Positions 40,987 to 49,482 of a DNA stretch of 64,000 bases are shown in pieces. Origin of the DNA: Agathobacter sp. GTDB taxonomy: Bacteria > Bacillota > Clostridia > Lachnospirales > Lachnospiraceae. Positions within the stretch are counted from its first letter, which is position 1. Each line of letters begins with the position of its first letter. Made by a program: the position numbers and the translations under genes. The notes below the pieces were generated by a model that was not told where the DNA came from, did no database searches, and saw only the letters and a list, made by a program, of their open reading frames with translations. The stretch spans positions 1 through 64,000 of the forward strand of contig JALFLB010000043.1 of assembly GCA_022775045.1 (NCBI GenBank). Reading direction: 5' to 3'.

Positions 40987-43072
40987 CGTATTTGGTTTGG
41001 ATATTGGGACCCGTAATGTTGTGGGAACTGTTGGGCATCTTACGGAAGATGGCGGGTTTGTTGTGAAGGCACAGTATATGAAACAGCATGAAACGCGGGC
41101 GATGCTGGATGGACAGATTCATGATATCGGTCGGGTCGGGCGCACTGTCGCTGCGGTGAAAACAGAGCTGGAGTCGCAGATGGATGAGACTCTGACAGAG
41201 GTGTGCATTGCTGCCGCAGGCCGTGTGCTTAAGACTGTGACTACGCATGTGGAATATGAGTATGCAGAGGAGAGCGTGGTGACTGGAGAGGATCTTCATA
41301 CATTAAATCTTCTTGGTGTGGAAAGTGCGCAGAATATTCTGAAGGAAAAGAATGATACCAAGTATAAGTTTTACTGTGTTGGATATTCGGTTGTGAAGTA
41401 TTATCTGAACGATGAAGTGTTTATCAGCATTGAGGGACATAAGGCACATAAAATCGGCGAGGACATTATTGTGACATTCCTCCCGGAGGATGTTGTGGAT
41501 GGTTTGTACTCGGCTGTGGGACAGGCAGGACTGACGGTGGCAAATATGACGCTGGAGCCAATTGCGGCAATCAATGTTGCAATTCCGGAAAATTTCCGTA
41601 TGCTGAATATTGCTCTGGTGGATGTTGGCGCGGGAACATCTGATATCTCAATCACAAGAGAGGGAAGTATTATTGCATATGGAATGATTCCATATGCGGG
41701 AGATGAGCTTACTGAGTTGATCGTGCAGCATTATCTGGTGGACTTTAAGACGGCTGAGGCCATGAAACTTGCATCAACCACAGAGGAAGAGGTTACATAT
41801 GAAGATATTATGAGTATTACCCATACAATTCCATCCAAGGAAGTCTGGGAACTGGTGGCACCGGCGGTAGATAAAATTACGACAGAGGTTGCAGATAAGA
41901 TTAAGGAACTCAATGGAGACAAGACAGTAAGTGCCTGTTTTGTGGTCGGAGGAGGCGGTAAGATTCATGGATTTACTGATATGCTTGCTGACCGGCTTGA
42001 GCTGCCGAAGGAGCGTGTGGCATTGCGTGGGGAGGAAGTCTTAAAGGAGGTGACATTTGAGCAGGAAGATATCAAAAAGGATCCACTGCTTGTCACACCG
42101 ATTGGAATCTGTCTGAACTATTATGAACAGAAAAATAACTTTATTATGGTCCGTTTTAACGGTGAGCGTCTGAAGCTTTATGACAATAACCGCCTTACGA
42201 TTGTGGATGCGGCCCTTCAGGCTGGTTTCCCTAATGATCAGTTGTTCCCGAAGCGAGGCGTGCCAATCAATTTTATGGTCAATGGTTCGGCGAGAATTGC
42301 ACGGGGGGAAGCAGGGGAGCCGGCCATTGTTACAATGAATGGAGAACCGGCTAATATAAATACGCCGCTGGAGCCAAACTGTGACATTACGATTGAACCG
42401 TCTACGGCAGGAGAGGATGCAGTCTACACAGTTGGACAGCTGCCGGAATATCACGAGTCAACAATATCGTTTGTTATCAATGGGAAAATGGTGGTTTGCC
42501 CGAAATTTGTTGAAGTCAATGGAAGCCTTGAACCTGCTTCCTACGAGATTCAGGAAGGGGATATAATTGAGACCAGGAATTTCTACACGGTCGGTCAGGT
42601 GGCGGAATTTATGGATGTGGAGGTTGATCCTGACCATGATATTCTGGTTAATAACCGGGTGGCAGACTTTGATACACTGGTATATGAGAATTTTTCAATT
42701 GACTGGACGGTTCTTGGTTTCGGGGTTGCACCGGAGAGTCAGAATCTGTATAATGCTACAGAGGGAGCGGATGAATTTGTTGAGGGGTCTGCTGCATCCG
42801 GAACAGGGGAGATGCACAGTGATGTGACGGAGGAAGTGGAAGAGGTACCAAAGGAAGTTATAAATACATGCACCGTTACTGTCAATGGAGAGATGGTTGA
42901 ACTGATGGGAAAAGAGTCATATATATTTGTAGACATTTTCGATCGGATTACGTTTGACCTGAATGCAGGCAGAGGACGGGCGATTGCAACGATGGTTAAC
43001 GGAGTGGAGGCTGAGTTTTCCCAGGAACTTCATGACGGAGATCGTATTGAATTATATTGGAAAGAGAATTAA
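40979..43072 (+). CDS. FtsA/PilM-like actin-fold ATPase with a long repeat-like C-terminus
   Basis: The 697-residue protein's first ~390 residues are an FtsA-type actin fold. They have phosphate-1 loop GLDIGTRNVVG, an SHS2-like insertion (about 85-170), phosphate-2 LVDVGAGTSDIS (Asp215) and adenosine motif VVGGGGKIHG. FtsA tethers FtsZ rings to the membrane, but here no C-terminal amphipathic helix is visible. Instead about 300 residues follow, built from segments with recurring V-NG patterns (FMVNGSARIARGEAGEPA, FVINGKMVV, CTVTVNGEMVEL, TMVNGVEAEF) that look like small beta-rich, possibly ubiquitin-like, domains. Such proteins are annotated 'cell division protein FtsA' in Lachnospiraceae but stand outside the dcw cluster. 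It is coupled to coaE (8-nt overlap). ATPase fold confidence is high; the role is unknown. Confidence 0.78.
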   Translation: MNNVFGLDIGTRNVVGTVGHLTEDGGFVVKAQYMKQHETRAMLDGQIHDIGRVGRTVAAVKTELESQMDETLTEVCIAAAGRVLKTVTTHVEYEYAEESVVTGEDLHTLNLLGVESAQNILKEKNDTKYKFYCVGYSVVKYYLNDEVFISIEGHKAHKIGEDIIVTFLPEDVVDGLYSAVGQAGLTVANMTLEPIAAINVAIPENFRMLNIALVDVGAGTSDISITREGSIIAYGMIPYAGDELTELIVQHYLVDFKTAEAMKLASTTEEEVTYEDIMSITHTIPSKEVWELVAPAVDKITTEVADKIKELNGDKTVSACFVVGGGGKIHGFTDMLADRLELPKERVALRGEEVLKEVTFEQEDIKKDPLLVTPIGICLNYYEQKNNFIMVRFNGERLKLYDNNRLTIVDAALQAGFPNDQLFPKRGVPINFMVNGSARIARGEAGEPAIVTMNGEPANINTPLEPNCDITIEPSTAGEDAVYTVGQLPEYHESTISFVINGKMVVCPKFVEVNGSLEPASYEIQEGDIIETRNFYTVGQVAEFMDVEVDPDHDILVNNRVADFDTLVYENFSIDWTVLGFGVAPESQNLYNATEGADEFVEGSAASGTGEMHSDVTEEVEEVPKEVINTCTVTVNGEMVELMGKESYIFVDIFDRITFDLNAGRGRAIATMVNGVEAEFSQELHDGDRIELYWKEN

Positions 43073-43073
43073 T

Positions 43074-43877
43074 ATGTTAGAGCTATGCAGCATTGCGAGT
43101 GGAAGCAGCGGTAATTGTATCTGTGTCGGTTCTGAGGAGTGTCATGTCCTGATCGATGCAGGAATTAGTGGAAAGAGAATTGAGAATGGTCTTAATGCAA
43201 TTGATCTGAAGAGTCAGGATATGGAAGGAATTCTTATTACCCATGAGCATATTGACCATATTGCAGGTCTTGGAGTTATGGCAAGACGTTACGGTCTTCC
43301 AATGTATGCGACTGCCGGGACCATTGCCGCAATTAAAAACACATCTTCGGTGGGAAAGATTGACGAGTCGTTGTTTCATACGATTATGCCGGAGGAAGAG
43401 TTTGCCATTGGGGATTTATGTATTACACCGATTTCTATTTCCCATGATGCAGCGGATCCGGTGGCTTACCGGATTACCAGAGGAGAACGTACATTTGCGG
43501 TTGTGACAGATCTTGGAACATATGATGATGCTCTTGTAGAACGATTGCAGGGATTGGATGGTCTGTTGCTGGAAGCAAATCACGATATACATATGCTAGA
43601 GACTGGGGTGTATCCTTATCCACTCAAACGAAGAATTATGGGAGATCGCGGTCATCTGTCCAACGAACGGAGCGGACAGCTGCTCTGCGAACTTCTTCAT
43701 GATCAATTTGGTACTGTGATGCTGGGACATCTGAGCAAGGAAAATAATTACGAGGAACTGGCTTATGAGGCGGTAAGGCTTGAGGTCACAATGGGAGATA
43801 ACCCGTACAAGGCGGAGGATTTCCCAATGATGGTGGCAAAGCGTGATACGGTGTCACCGGTGATTCGTGCTGAGTAA
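43074..43877 (+). CDS. YycJ/WalJ-type metallo-beta-lactamase-fold hydrolase
   Basis: The 267-residue protein shows the dinuclear metal motif ITHEHIDHIAG, an N-terminal LCSIASGSSGNCICV typical of the YycJ branch, further ligands in SHDAADPVAYRI, VVTDLGTYDD and LLLEANHD, and the terminal LGHLSKENN. YycJ/WalJ proteins are predicted cytosolic nucleases linked in Bacillus and streptococci to cell-division and DNA coordination. The start is ATG 43074, just after the stop of the FtsA-like gene (43072); the longer frame from 42963 overlaps that gene and is rejected. The tight order coaE, FtsA-like, YycJ suggests a single transcript. Confidence 0.9.
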   Translation: MLELCSIASGSSGNCICVGSEECHVLIDAGISGKRIENGLNAIDLKSQDMEGILITHEHIDHIAGLGVMARRYGLPMYATAGTIAAIKNTSSVGKIDESLFHTIMPEEEFAIGDLCITPISISHDAADPVAYRITRGERTFAVVTDLGTYDDALVERLQGLDGLLLEANHDIHMLETGVYPYPLKRRIMGDRGHLSNERSGQLLCELLHDQFGTVMLGHLSKENNYEELAYEAVRLEVTMGDNPYKAEDFPMMVAKRDTVSPVIRAE

Positions 43878-43909
43878 TTATAAAATAAAATATTAGGAGA
43901 ATAAAAATT

Positions 43910-44194
43910 ATGGAAAAAGCATTAGACAAAGCAATTATTACAGTTGTCGGCAAGGATACCGTAGGCATTATTGCGAAGGTTTGTACTTACCTTTCAGAAG
44001 GTGGAGTGAACGTTTTAGATATTTCGCAGACGATTGTATCCGGTTACTTTAATATGATGATGATTGTTGATCTGAGTGGGGCAAAGAAATCTTTTGCAGA
44101 GATTTCTGATGAGATGGATAGCCTGGGCGAGCAGATTGGTGTCGCAATCAAGTGCCAGAGAGAAGAAATTTTTGAAAAAATGCATAGAATATAG
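43910..44194 (+). CDS. ACT-domain protein (UPF0237, GcvR-like)
   Basis: The 94-residue protein is one ACT domain: KAIITVVGKDTVGIIAKVCT, YLSEGGVNVLDISQTIV and FNMMMIVDLS are the usual ligand-binding loop and helix. ACT domains bind amino acids or other small ligands. In many Firmicutes this family stands directly before a DUF711 gene, as here (27-nt gap), and the two are thought to work together, although the pathway is not established. A GGAGAATAAAAATT leader provides the ribosome site. Confidence 0.9.
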   Translation: MEKALDKAIITVVGKDTVGIIAKVCTYLSEGGVNVLDISQTIVSGYFNMMMIVDLSGAKKSFAEISDEMDSLGEQIGVAIKCQREEIFEKMHRI

Positions 44195-44221
44195 TTTGGC
44201 CAAAGAAGAAGGAGTAGACTC

Positions 44222-45586
44222 ATGATTAATATCGGAGAAGTAATAGAGACCAATGATATGATTGAAAAGGAAAATCTCGATGTCCGGACGATTACACTGG
44301 GTATCAGCCTTATGGATTGTATCGATGCAGATCTGGAGCGTTTGAACCAGAAGATTTATGACAAGATCACAACTGTTGCAAAGAATCTGGTTGAGGTTGG
44401 TCAGAGTATTGAAAACAATTATTGTATACCAATCGTTAATAAGAGAATTTCTGTCACACCAATCGCATTGGTTGGTGGCGCGGCATGTAAATGCCCGGAG
44501 GATTTTGTGACGATTGCACAGACCCTTGATCGTGCGGCAAAGCAGGTGGGAGTCAATTTTATCGGCGGTTATTCGGCACTGGTATCCAAGGGAATGACAA
44601 TGGCAGATGAGAATCTGATCCGTTCAATTCCAAAGGCACTTGCCACAACTGAGTTCGTCTGCAGTTCCGTTAATTTGGGATCTACCAAAACAGGAATCAA
44701 TATGGATGCCGTTCGGCTGATGGGCGAAATTGTCAAGGCAACGGCAGAGGAGACCAAGGAGCAGGATTCCCTCGGCTGTGCCAAGCTGGTAGTATTCTGT
44801 AATGCACCGGATGATAATCCATTTATGGCGGGAGCATTCCATGGTGTGACTGAGGCAGATGCCATCATCAACGTCGGTGTGAGTGGACCGGGTGTTGTGA
44901 AAACGGCATTGGAGAAGGTGCGTGGAGAGAGTTTTGAGGTTTTATGTGAGACAATTAAGAAGACGGCCTTTAAGGTGACTCGTGTCGGACAGCTTGTGGC
45001 AAAAGAAGCATCGAAAAAGCTGGGCATTCCATTTGGTATTATTGACCTGTCCCTTGCGCCGACACCGGCGATTGGTGACAGTGTTGCAGATATTCTCTGT
45101 GAAATCGGACTGGAGCATGCAGGGGCACCGGGTACAACCGCAGCACTTGCACTCCTGAATGATCAGGTAAAGAAGGGCGGTATTATGGCATCTTCTTATG
45201 TCGGCGGTTTAAGTGGTGCATTTATTCCGGTCAGTGAGGATCAGGGTATGATCAATGCAGTTGTGGATGGTGCATTGACATTGGAAAAATTAGAGGCTAT
45301 GACATGTGTTTGTTCCGTAGGACTTGATATGATTGCAATTCCAGGCGATACAAAGGCAACGACCATTTCAGGAATCATTGCGGACGAGATGGCAATCGGT
45401 ATGGTGAATCAGAAGACGACAGCGGTTCGTTTGATTCCGGTTATTGGAAAGGGCGTAGGAGAGACTGTTGAGTTTGGTGGACTATTGGGGTATGCGCCGA
45501 TTATGCCGGTCAACCAGTTTTCCTGTGATGCGTTTGTAGGCAGACAGGGGCGGATTCCGGCACCGGTGCATTCTTTTAAGAATTAG
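44222..45586 (+). CDS. DUF711 / UPF0210 family protein (PFL-like fold)
   Basis: The 454-residue cytosolic protein belongs to DUF711, structurally related to pyruvate formate-lyase-type barrels but without a glycyl-radical motif. Conserved stretches include [43 protein letters not shown] and [15 protein letters not shown], with [16 protein letters not shown] near residue 280. The function is unknown. Pairing with the ACT protein suggests that its activity is ligand-controlled. It ends 4 nt before the HD-GYP gene. Confidence 0.92.
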   Translation: MINIGEVIETNDMIEKENLDVRTITLGISLMDCIDADLERLNQKIYDKITTVAKNLVEVGQSIENNYCIPIVNKRISVTPIALVGGAACKCPEDFVTIAQTLDRAAKQVGVNFIGGYSALVSKGMTMADENLIRSIPKALATTEFVCSSVNLGSTKTGINMDAVRLMGEIVKATAEETKEQDSLGCAKLVVFCNAPDDNPFMAGAFHGVTEADAIINVGVSGPGVVKTALEKVRGESFEVLCETIKKTAFKVTRVGQLVAKEASKKLGIPFGIIDLSLAPTPAIGDSVADILCEIGLEHAGAPGTTAALALLNDQVKKGGIMASSYVGGLSGAFIPVSEDQGMINAVVDGALTLEKLEAMTCVCSVGLDMIAIPGDTKATTISGIIADEMAIGMVNQKTTAVRLIPVIGKGVGETVEFGGLLGYAPIMPVNQFSCDAFVGRQGRIPAPVHSFKN

Positions 45587-45590
45587 AACT

Positions 45591-46883
45591 ATGAATTATT
45601 TTAGATTGCAAATAGGCTGTCTGGTAGTGATTCTTTACATAATTATCACATATATCAGGGAGACATGTTTTAGAAAAATATCATGCAATAGATTGTTTGA
45701 CCTGCTTATGTTTTTTGCTCCGTGGGCAGTGGTTTTCGATGGAGTGACAGCATGGACGGTAAATCATCTTGAAATCGTTCCGGATTCCGTAAACAGAATT
45801 ACGCATCTTATATTTTTACTGTTTATGGATTTTACGCTTATTGTGACGGCAATGTACATGTTCGATCAGACAGTGGGATTCAGTAAGCAAAATAGAAAAA
45901 GAAACCTGGTTCTTGGAATTCCGGGAGTGCTGTCAATCGTTTTGATTCTTGTAGGAATTACAAAAATCAGATATGTGCATGGAATCAATACCAATTATTC
46001 TATGGGACTACCCGTGTACGCCTGCTATGTCTCTGTGGCAGTTCATTATGGATTTATTCTGATTTTGCTGATCTTAAGACACAATTTCCTGCCACGGGAA
46101 AAGAAAATCGGGATTTTTTCGTTTATTGGAATAACCGGTGTATTTCTGATATTGCAGATTATGTATCCGGAGATTTTGATGACATCTATTTTGCCTACGA
46201 TTTTGCTGCTGGGGATATATATTTATTTTGAGGATCCTTTTATCAGAAAATTGACCTTGTATCATTCTAAAATGGTTGAGGGATTTGCGTCCATGATTGA
46301 AAGCAGGGATGACAACACGGGCGGACATGTTAAGAGAACACAGGCTTATGTGAATCTGATGTTGCACAGGATGAGGCATGATAGCAGATACAGCAGGGTG
46401 ATCAATAAGGATTACCTGGAAGATGTCAGTAATGCAGCCCCGCTTCATGATATTGGAAAGATTGCAACACCGGATCATATTCTGCAGAAGCCGGGAAAAC
46501 TGACTGATGAGGAATATGCGGTTATGAAACAGCATGCAGCCTGTGGTGGAGATATTATAAAAAATATTTTCAAAGATCTGGATGCTCAGGAGTTTGAACA
46601 AATTGCCTATGAAGTGGCAAGGCATCATCATGAAAAGTATAATGGAAAGGGATATCCGGATGGACTTGCCGGTGATGCTATTCCACTTCATGCCCGTATC
46701 ATGGCGATTGCGGATGTGTTTGATGCGGTATCCCAGAAACGCTGTTACAGAGATGCGATGCCAATCGATGAGTGTTTTCAGATTATAGAAAAAGGATCCG
46801 GTGAAGATTTCGATCCGGAACTTACGGAAATTTTTCTGAATGCAAGAGAAGAAGTGGAGGCATTGATGGAAAGGATTAGGTAG
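45591..46883 (+). CDS. Membrane HD-GYP protein, predicted cyclic di-GMP phosphodiesterase
   Basis: The 430-residue protein's first ~220 residues contain six or seven hydrophobic helices, likely a membrane sensor. An HD-GYP domain follows (about 228-425). Metal and catalytic motifs are intact: HDIGK with His286 and Asp287, the His run at 345-347 followed by EKYNGKGYPDGL (the GYP signature), and IMAIADVFDAVSQKRCYRD. HD-GYP enzymes open and cleave cyclic di-GMP to GMP. The window also has a variant GGDEF protein, so cyclic-dinucleotide signalling is probably used here, though no link between the two is shown. It is preceded by a 4-nt gap and may ride on the ACT/DUF711 transcript. Confidence 0.88.
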   Translation: MNYFRLQIGCLVVILYIIITYIRETCFRKISCNRLFDLLMFFAPWAVVFDGVTAWTVNHLEIVPDSVNRITHLIFLLFMDFTLIVTAMYMFDQTVGFSKQNRKRNLVLGIPGVLSIVLILVGITKIRYVHGINTNYSMGLPVYACYVSVAVHYGFILILLILRHNFLPREKKIGIFSFIGITGVFLILQIMYPEILMTSILPTILLLGIYIYFEDPFIRKLTLYHSKMVEGFASMIESRDDNTGGHVKRTQAYVNLMLHRMRHDSRYSRVINKDYLEDVSNAAPLHDIGKIATPDHILQKPGKLTDEEYAVMKQHAACGGDIIKNIFKDLDAQEFEQIAYEVARHHHEKYNGKGYPDGLAGDAIPLHARIMAIADVFDAVSQKRCYRDAMPIDECFQIIEKGSGEDFDPELTEIFLNAREEVEALMERIR

Positions 46884-46894
46884 GGCATTTTTTC

Positions 46895-46923
46895 TTGACA
46901 ACCTACCTCTTCCATGATTAAAT
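46895..46923 (+). promoter_or_regulatory. Promoter of the purine (purO-purH) transcript
   Basis: TTGACA (46895-46900), 17 nt and TTAAAT (46918-46923). The start would fall near 46930, just ahead of the riboswitch aptamer. Confidence 0.55.
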
Positions 46924-46935
46924 AATATTAGTTAT

Positions 46936-47016
46936 ATGACTGACGGATAAGTGGAGAACCACGTGGAGTATAACAGAGATTGTAAGGAGTACGATAACAG
47001 CCGACCGTCTGGGCAG
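46936..47016 (+). ncRNA. ZTP riboswitch (pfl motif)
   Basis: The aptamer features are present. There is an ACTGACGG segment, a hairpin GTGG-AGAA-CCAC (46951-46962), a GTGGAG internal-loop segment, a variable stem, and the 3' block CCGTCTGGGCA (47005-47015). GACGG (46942-46946) is complementary to CCGTC (47005-47009), the expected pseudoknot. ZTP riboswitches sense AICAR triphosphate, made when 10-formyl-THF is short, and switch on folate and purine genes. The genes downstream encode the AICAR formylation step itself and IMP cyclohydrolase, which fits exactly. Confidence 0.85.
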
Positions 47017-47057
47017 ACATCGCAAGATGGTTCTGTCTGGATGTGTTGGCTCTTTTT
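46999..47057 (+). terminator. Riboswitch-controlled terminator
   Basis: AGCCGAC (46999-47005) pairs with GTTGGCT (47045-47051), and CAGAC (47014-47018) pairs with GTCTG (47035-47039) inside the same hairpin, followed by C and TTTTT. The hairpin uses the aptamer's 3' CCGTC strand. Ligand-bound aptamer and terminator should therefore exclude each other, giving an ON switch. Confidence 0.75.
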
Positions 47058-47102
47058 ATTTCCAGAACAGATACAAATTATTTAACACAGAAGGGAGAAA
47101 TC

Positions 47103-47816
47103 ATGCAAAAGAAAGCTCTGAGTAGTGAATTAAGTGCAACAACATATCCGGGACGTGGAATTGTAATCGGACGTTCCAAGGATGGAAAGAAGGCGGTAAC
47201 TGCCTATTTTATTATGGGACGAAGTGCCAACAGCCGCAACCGTGTATTTGTGGAGGACGGAGAGGGAATCCGTACACAGGCATTTGATCCGTCCAAGCTG
47301 GAGGATCCAAGCCTTATTATCTATGCACCAGTCCGTGTATTGGGAAATAAGACCATTGTGACCAATGGAGATCAGACCGATACCATCTATGAGCTGATGG
47401 ACAAGCAGCAGACATTTGAGCAGGCTCTGCGTACCAGAGAGTTTGAGCCGGATGCACCGAACTATACACCTCGTATTTCCGGTATTATGCATATTGACAA
47501 TGGCGAGTTTAACTATGCAATGTCTATTTTAAAGAGCAACAACGGTAATCCAGATGCGTGCAACCGTTATACCTTTGCATACTCCGATCCGGTGGCAGGG
47601 GAGGGACATTTCATTCATACCTATATGGGAGACGGTAATCCGCTTCCAAGCTTTGAAGGAGAGCCGACATGGGTGGATATCGATGGTGATATTGACAGCT
47701 TTACCAAGATGGTATGGGAGAACTTGAACGAGGACAATAAGGTCTCTCTTTTTGTACGTTTTATTGACATTGAGACAGGTACCTATGAGTCAAGAATTGT
47801 AAATAAAAATCAATAA
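47103..47816 (+). CDS. purO: IMP cyclohydrolase, PurO type
   Basis: The 237-residue protein is of the PF07826 IMP cyclohydrolase family, first defined in archaea. It closes the ring of FAICAR to give IMP, the last step of purine synthesis. Recognisable blocks are TYPGRGIVIGRSKDGKKAVT, AYFIMGRSANSRNRVF and IYAPVRVLGNKTIVTNGDQT. It replaces the N-terminal domain of bifunctional PurH, and the other half is a separate gene 28 nt downstream. The start is ATG 47103 after AGGGAG; a longer frame from 47043 begins inside the terminator. Expression is probably governed by the ZTP riboswitch upstream. Confidence 0.9.
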   Translation: MQKKALSSELSATTYPGRGIVIGRSKDGKKAVTAYFIMGRSANSRNRVFVEDGEGIRTQAFDPSKLEDPSLIIYAPVRVLGNKTIVTNGDQTDTIYELMDKQQTFEQALRTREFEPDAPNYTPRISGIMHIDNGEFNYAMSILKSNNGNPDACNRYTFAYSDPVAGEGHFIHTYMGDGNPLPSFEGEPTWVDIDGDIDSFTKMVWENLNEDNKVSLFVRFIDIETGTYESRIVNKNQ

Positions 47817-47844
47817 ATAAAAGAAATCACGAGAGGAGAAAGCA

Positions 47845-49023
47845 ATGCAGGAATATGAATTAAAATACGGATGTAACCCGAATCAGAAGCCTTCAAGAAT
47901 TTACATGCAGGATGGAGAACTGCCAATTAAAGTTTTGTCCGGAAGAGCAGGATATATCAATTTTTTGGACGCTTTTAATGGATGGCAGCTGGTAAAAGAA
48001 TTAAAGAAAGCAACCGGACTTCCGGCAGCAACTTCATTTAAACATGTGTCCCCAGCTGGTGCAGCAGTCGGACTTCCACTTACGGATGTGGAGAAGAAGA
48101 TTTACTGGGTGGACGATATGGATATTGAATTTACCCCGCTTGCAAACGCTTACATCCGTGCAAGAGGTGCAGACCGTATGTCTTCTTTCGGTGATTTTAT
48201 TTCTCTGTCAGATGTCTGTGATGCTTCTACAGCACTTGTCATCAAGCGTGAAGTATCTGATGGTGTTATTGCTCCGGGATATACAGATGAGGCGCTTGAA
48301 ATCTTAAAGCAGAAAAAGAAGGGTAACTACTGTGTGATTGAGATTGATCCGAATTATGAGCCGGCACCGATTGAGCACAAAGATGTGTTTGGAATCACAT
48401 TTGAGCAGGGAAGAAATGAACTTCGTATCGGGGAGGACTTCTTCGACAATATCGTAACGGAGAATAAGGATCTGACCAAGGAAGCAAAGATTGATCTTGC
48501 GATTGCAATGATTACATTAAAGTATACTCAGTCCAATTCCGTATGTTATGTCAAGGGTGGACAGGCAATCGGTATCGGTGCAGGGCAGCAGTCAAGAATC
48601 CACTGTACCCGTCTTGCCGGATCCAAGGCAGACAACTGGTGGCTTCGCCAGTCTCCGCAGGTGCTTGGGTTACAGTTTGTAGACGGCATCAAGCGTGCCG
48701 ACAGAGATAATGCTATTGATCTGTACATGGGTGACGACTATATGGATGTTCTCGCAGACGGTGCATGGGAGAACATCTTTAAGGTAAAGCCGGATGTTTT
48801 TACCCCGGAGGAGAAGCGTGCATGGCTGGATAAAAACACGGATGTTGCGCTTGGTTCCGATGCATTTTTCCCGTTTGGAGACAACATTGAACGTGCACAC
48901 AAGAGCGGTGTTAAGTATGTTGCGGAGCCGGGGGGATCTGTGCGTGATGATAATGTTATTGAGACCTGCAACAAATATGGAATGGTGATGAGCTTTACCG
49001 GAATTCGTCTGTTCCATCATTAA
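47845..49023 (+). CDS. purH: AICAR formyltransferase (stand-alone PurH transformylase domain)
   Basis: The 392-residue enzyme formylates AICAR with 10-formyl-THF to FAICAR. The sequence is the AICARFT half of PurH only: ELKYGCNPNQKPSRIY at the start, TSFKHVSPAGAAVG with the catalytic Lys-His, ITLKYTQSNSVCYVKGGQAI, GIGAGQQSRIHCTRLAG and a terminal GIRLFHH. The IMP cyclohydrolase half is missing and supplied by purO upstream. The pair forms one transcript under the ZTP riboswitch, which responds to the substrate's triphosphate form. AGGAG precedes the ATG. Confidence 0.95.
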   Translation: MQEYELKYGCNPNQKPSRIYMQDGELPIKVLSGRAGYINFLDAFNGWQLVKELKKATGLPAATSFKHVSPAGAAVGLPLTDVEKKIYWVDDMDIEFTPLANAYIRARGADRMSSFGDFISLSDVCDASTALVIKREVSDGVIAPGYTDEALEILKQKKKGNYCVIEIDPNYEPAPIEHKDVFGITFEQGRNELRIGEDFFDNIVTENKDLTKEAKIDLAIAMITLKYTQSNSVCYVKGGQAIGIGAGQQSRIHCTRLAGSKADNWWLRQSPQVLGLQFVDGIKRADRDNAIDLYMGDDYMDVLADGAWENIFKVKPDVFTPEEKRAWLDKNTDVALGSDAFFPFGDNIERAHKSGVKYVAEPGGSVRDDNVIETCNKYGMVMSFTGIRLFHH

Positions 49024-49073
49024 TTTGAATTTTAAGAAAATAGACAAGCATTTTACCCACAGTATTTTCTGAG

Positions 49074-49092
49074 GCAAGATCCTTGCTTTTTC
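49074..49092 (+). terminator. Small hairpin terminator after purH
   Basis: GCAAG-ATC-CTTGC (49074-49086) followed by TTTTTC; short but in the right place. Confidence 0.5.
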
Positions 49093-49157
49093 TAAGAAAG
49101 ATAAACGATTACTCTGACACGGAAACACTGGTTAACGTGAAAGGTATGGCAGAGGCT

Positions 49158-49191
49158 GGGGCTGTACCTTTTTATAGGGTACAGCCCTTTT
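49158..49191 (+). terminator. Hairpin ahead of the hydrogenase-maturation genes
   Basis: GGGCTGTACC (49159-49168) pairs with GGTACAGCCC (49178-49187), then TTTT. It is a strong stem with a short U-tract, 34 nt before the first hyd gene. It could terminate upstream transcription or act as a leader structure. Confidence 0.65.
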
Positions 49192-49224
49192 GAATGATTG
49201 AGTAAACTTGAAAGAAAGGGACGC

Positions 49225-49482
49225 ATGGAGACAAGAATTGCATTAATTGGAATCATTGTGGAAAATGAGGAGGCGGCGGAACCATTGAATCGGCTTTTAC
49301 ATGAGTATCGGGAATGTGTAGTGGGAAGAATGGGAATCCCATACCGTGAGAAGGGTGTGAATATTATCAGCGTGGCGGTGGATGCCTCGCAGGATCAGAT
49401 AAATGCCCTGTCTGGAAAAATAGGAAGATTGGATGGCGTCAGTGCCAAAACGGTGTATTCAAATGTTACGGGAAATCATTGA
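49225..49482 (+). CDS. TM1266-family iron-only hydrogenase system regulator
   Basis: The 85-residue protein has an ACT/NikR-C-like fold (METRIALIGIIVENEEAAEP, then RMGIPYREKGVNIISVAVDA and INALSGKIGRLDGVSAKT). This family is found with [FeFe]-hydrogenase maturation genes and named for that, though its mechanism is not established. It has no DNA-binding helix. The start is ATG 49225 after AAAGAAAGGG; an in-frame TTG lies at 49198. The 3' end overlaps hydE by 20 nt, so the two are tightly coupled. Confidence 0.85.
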   Translation: METRIALIGIIVENEEAAEPLNRLLHEYRECVVGRMGIPYREKGVNIISVAVDASQDQINALSGKIGRLDGVSAKTVYSNVTGNH

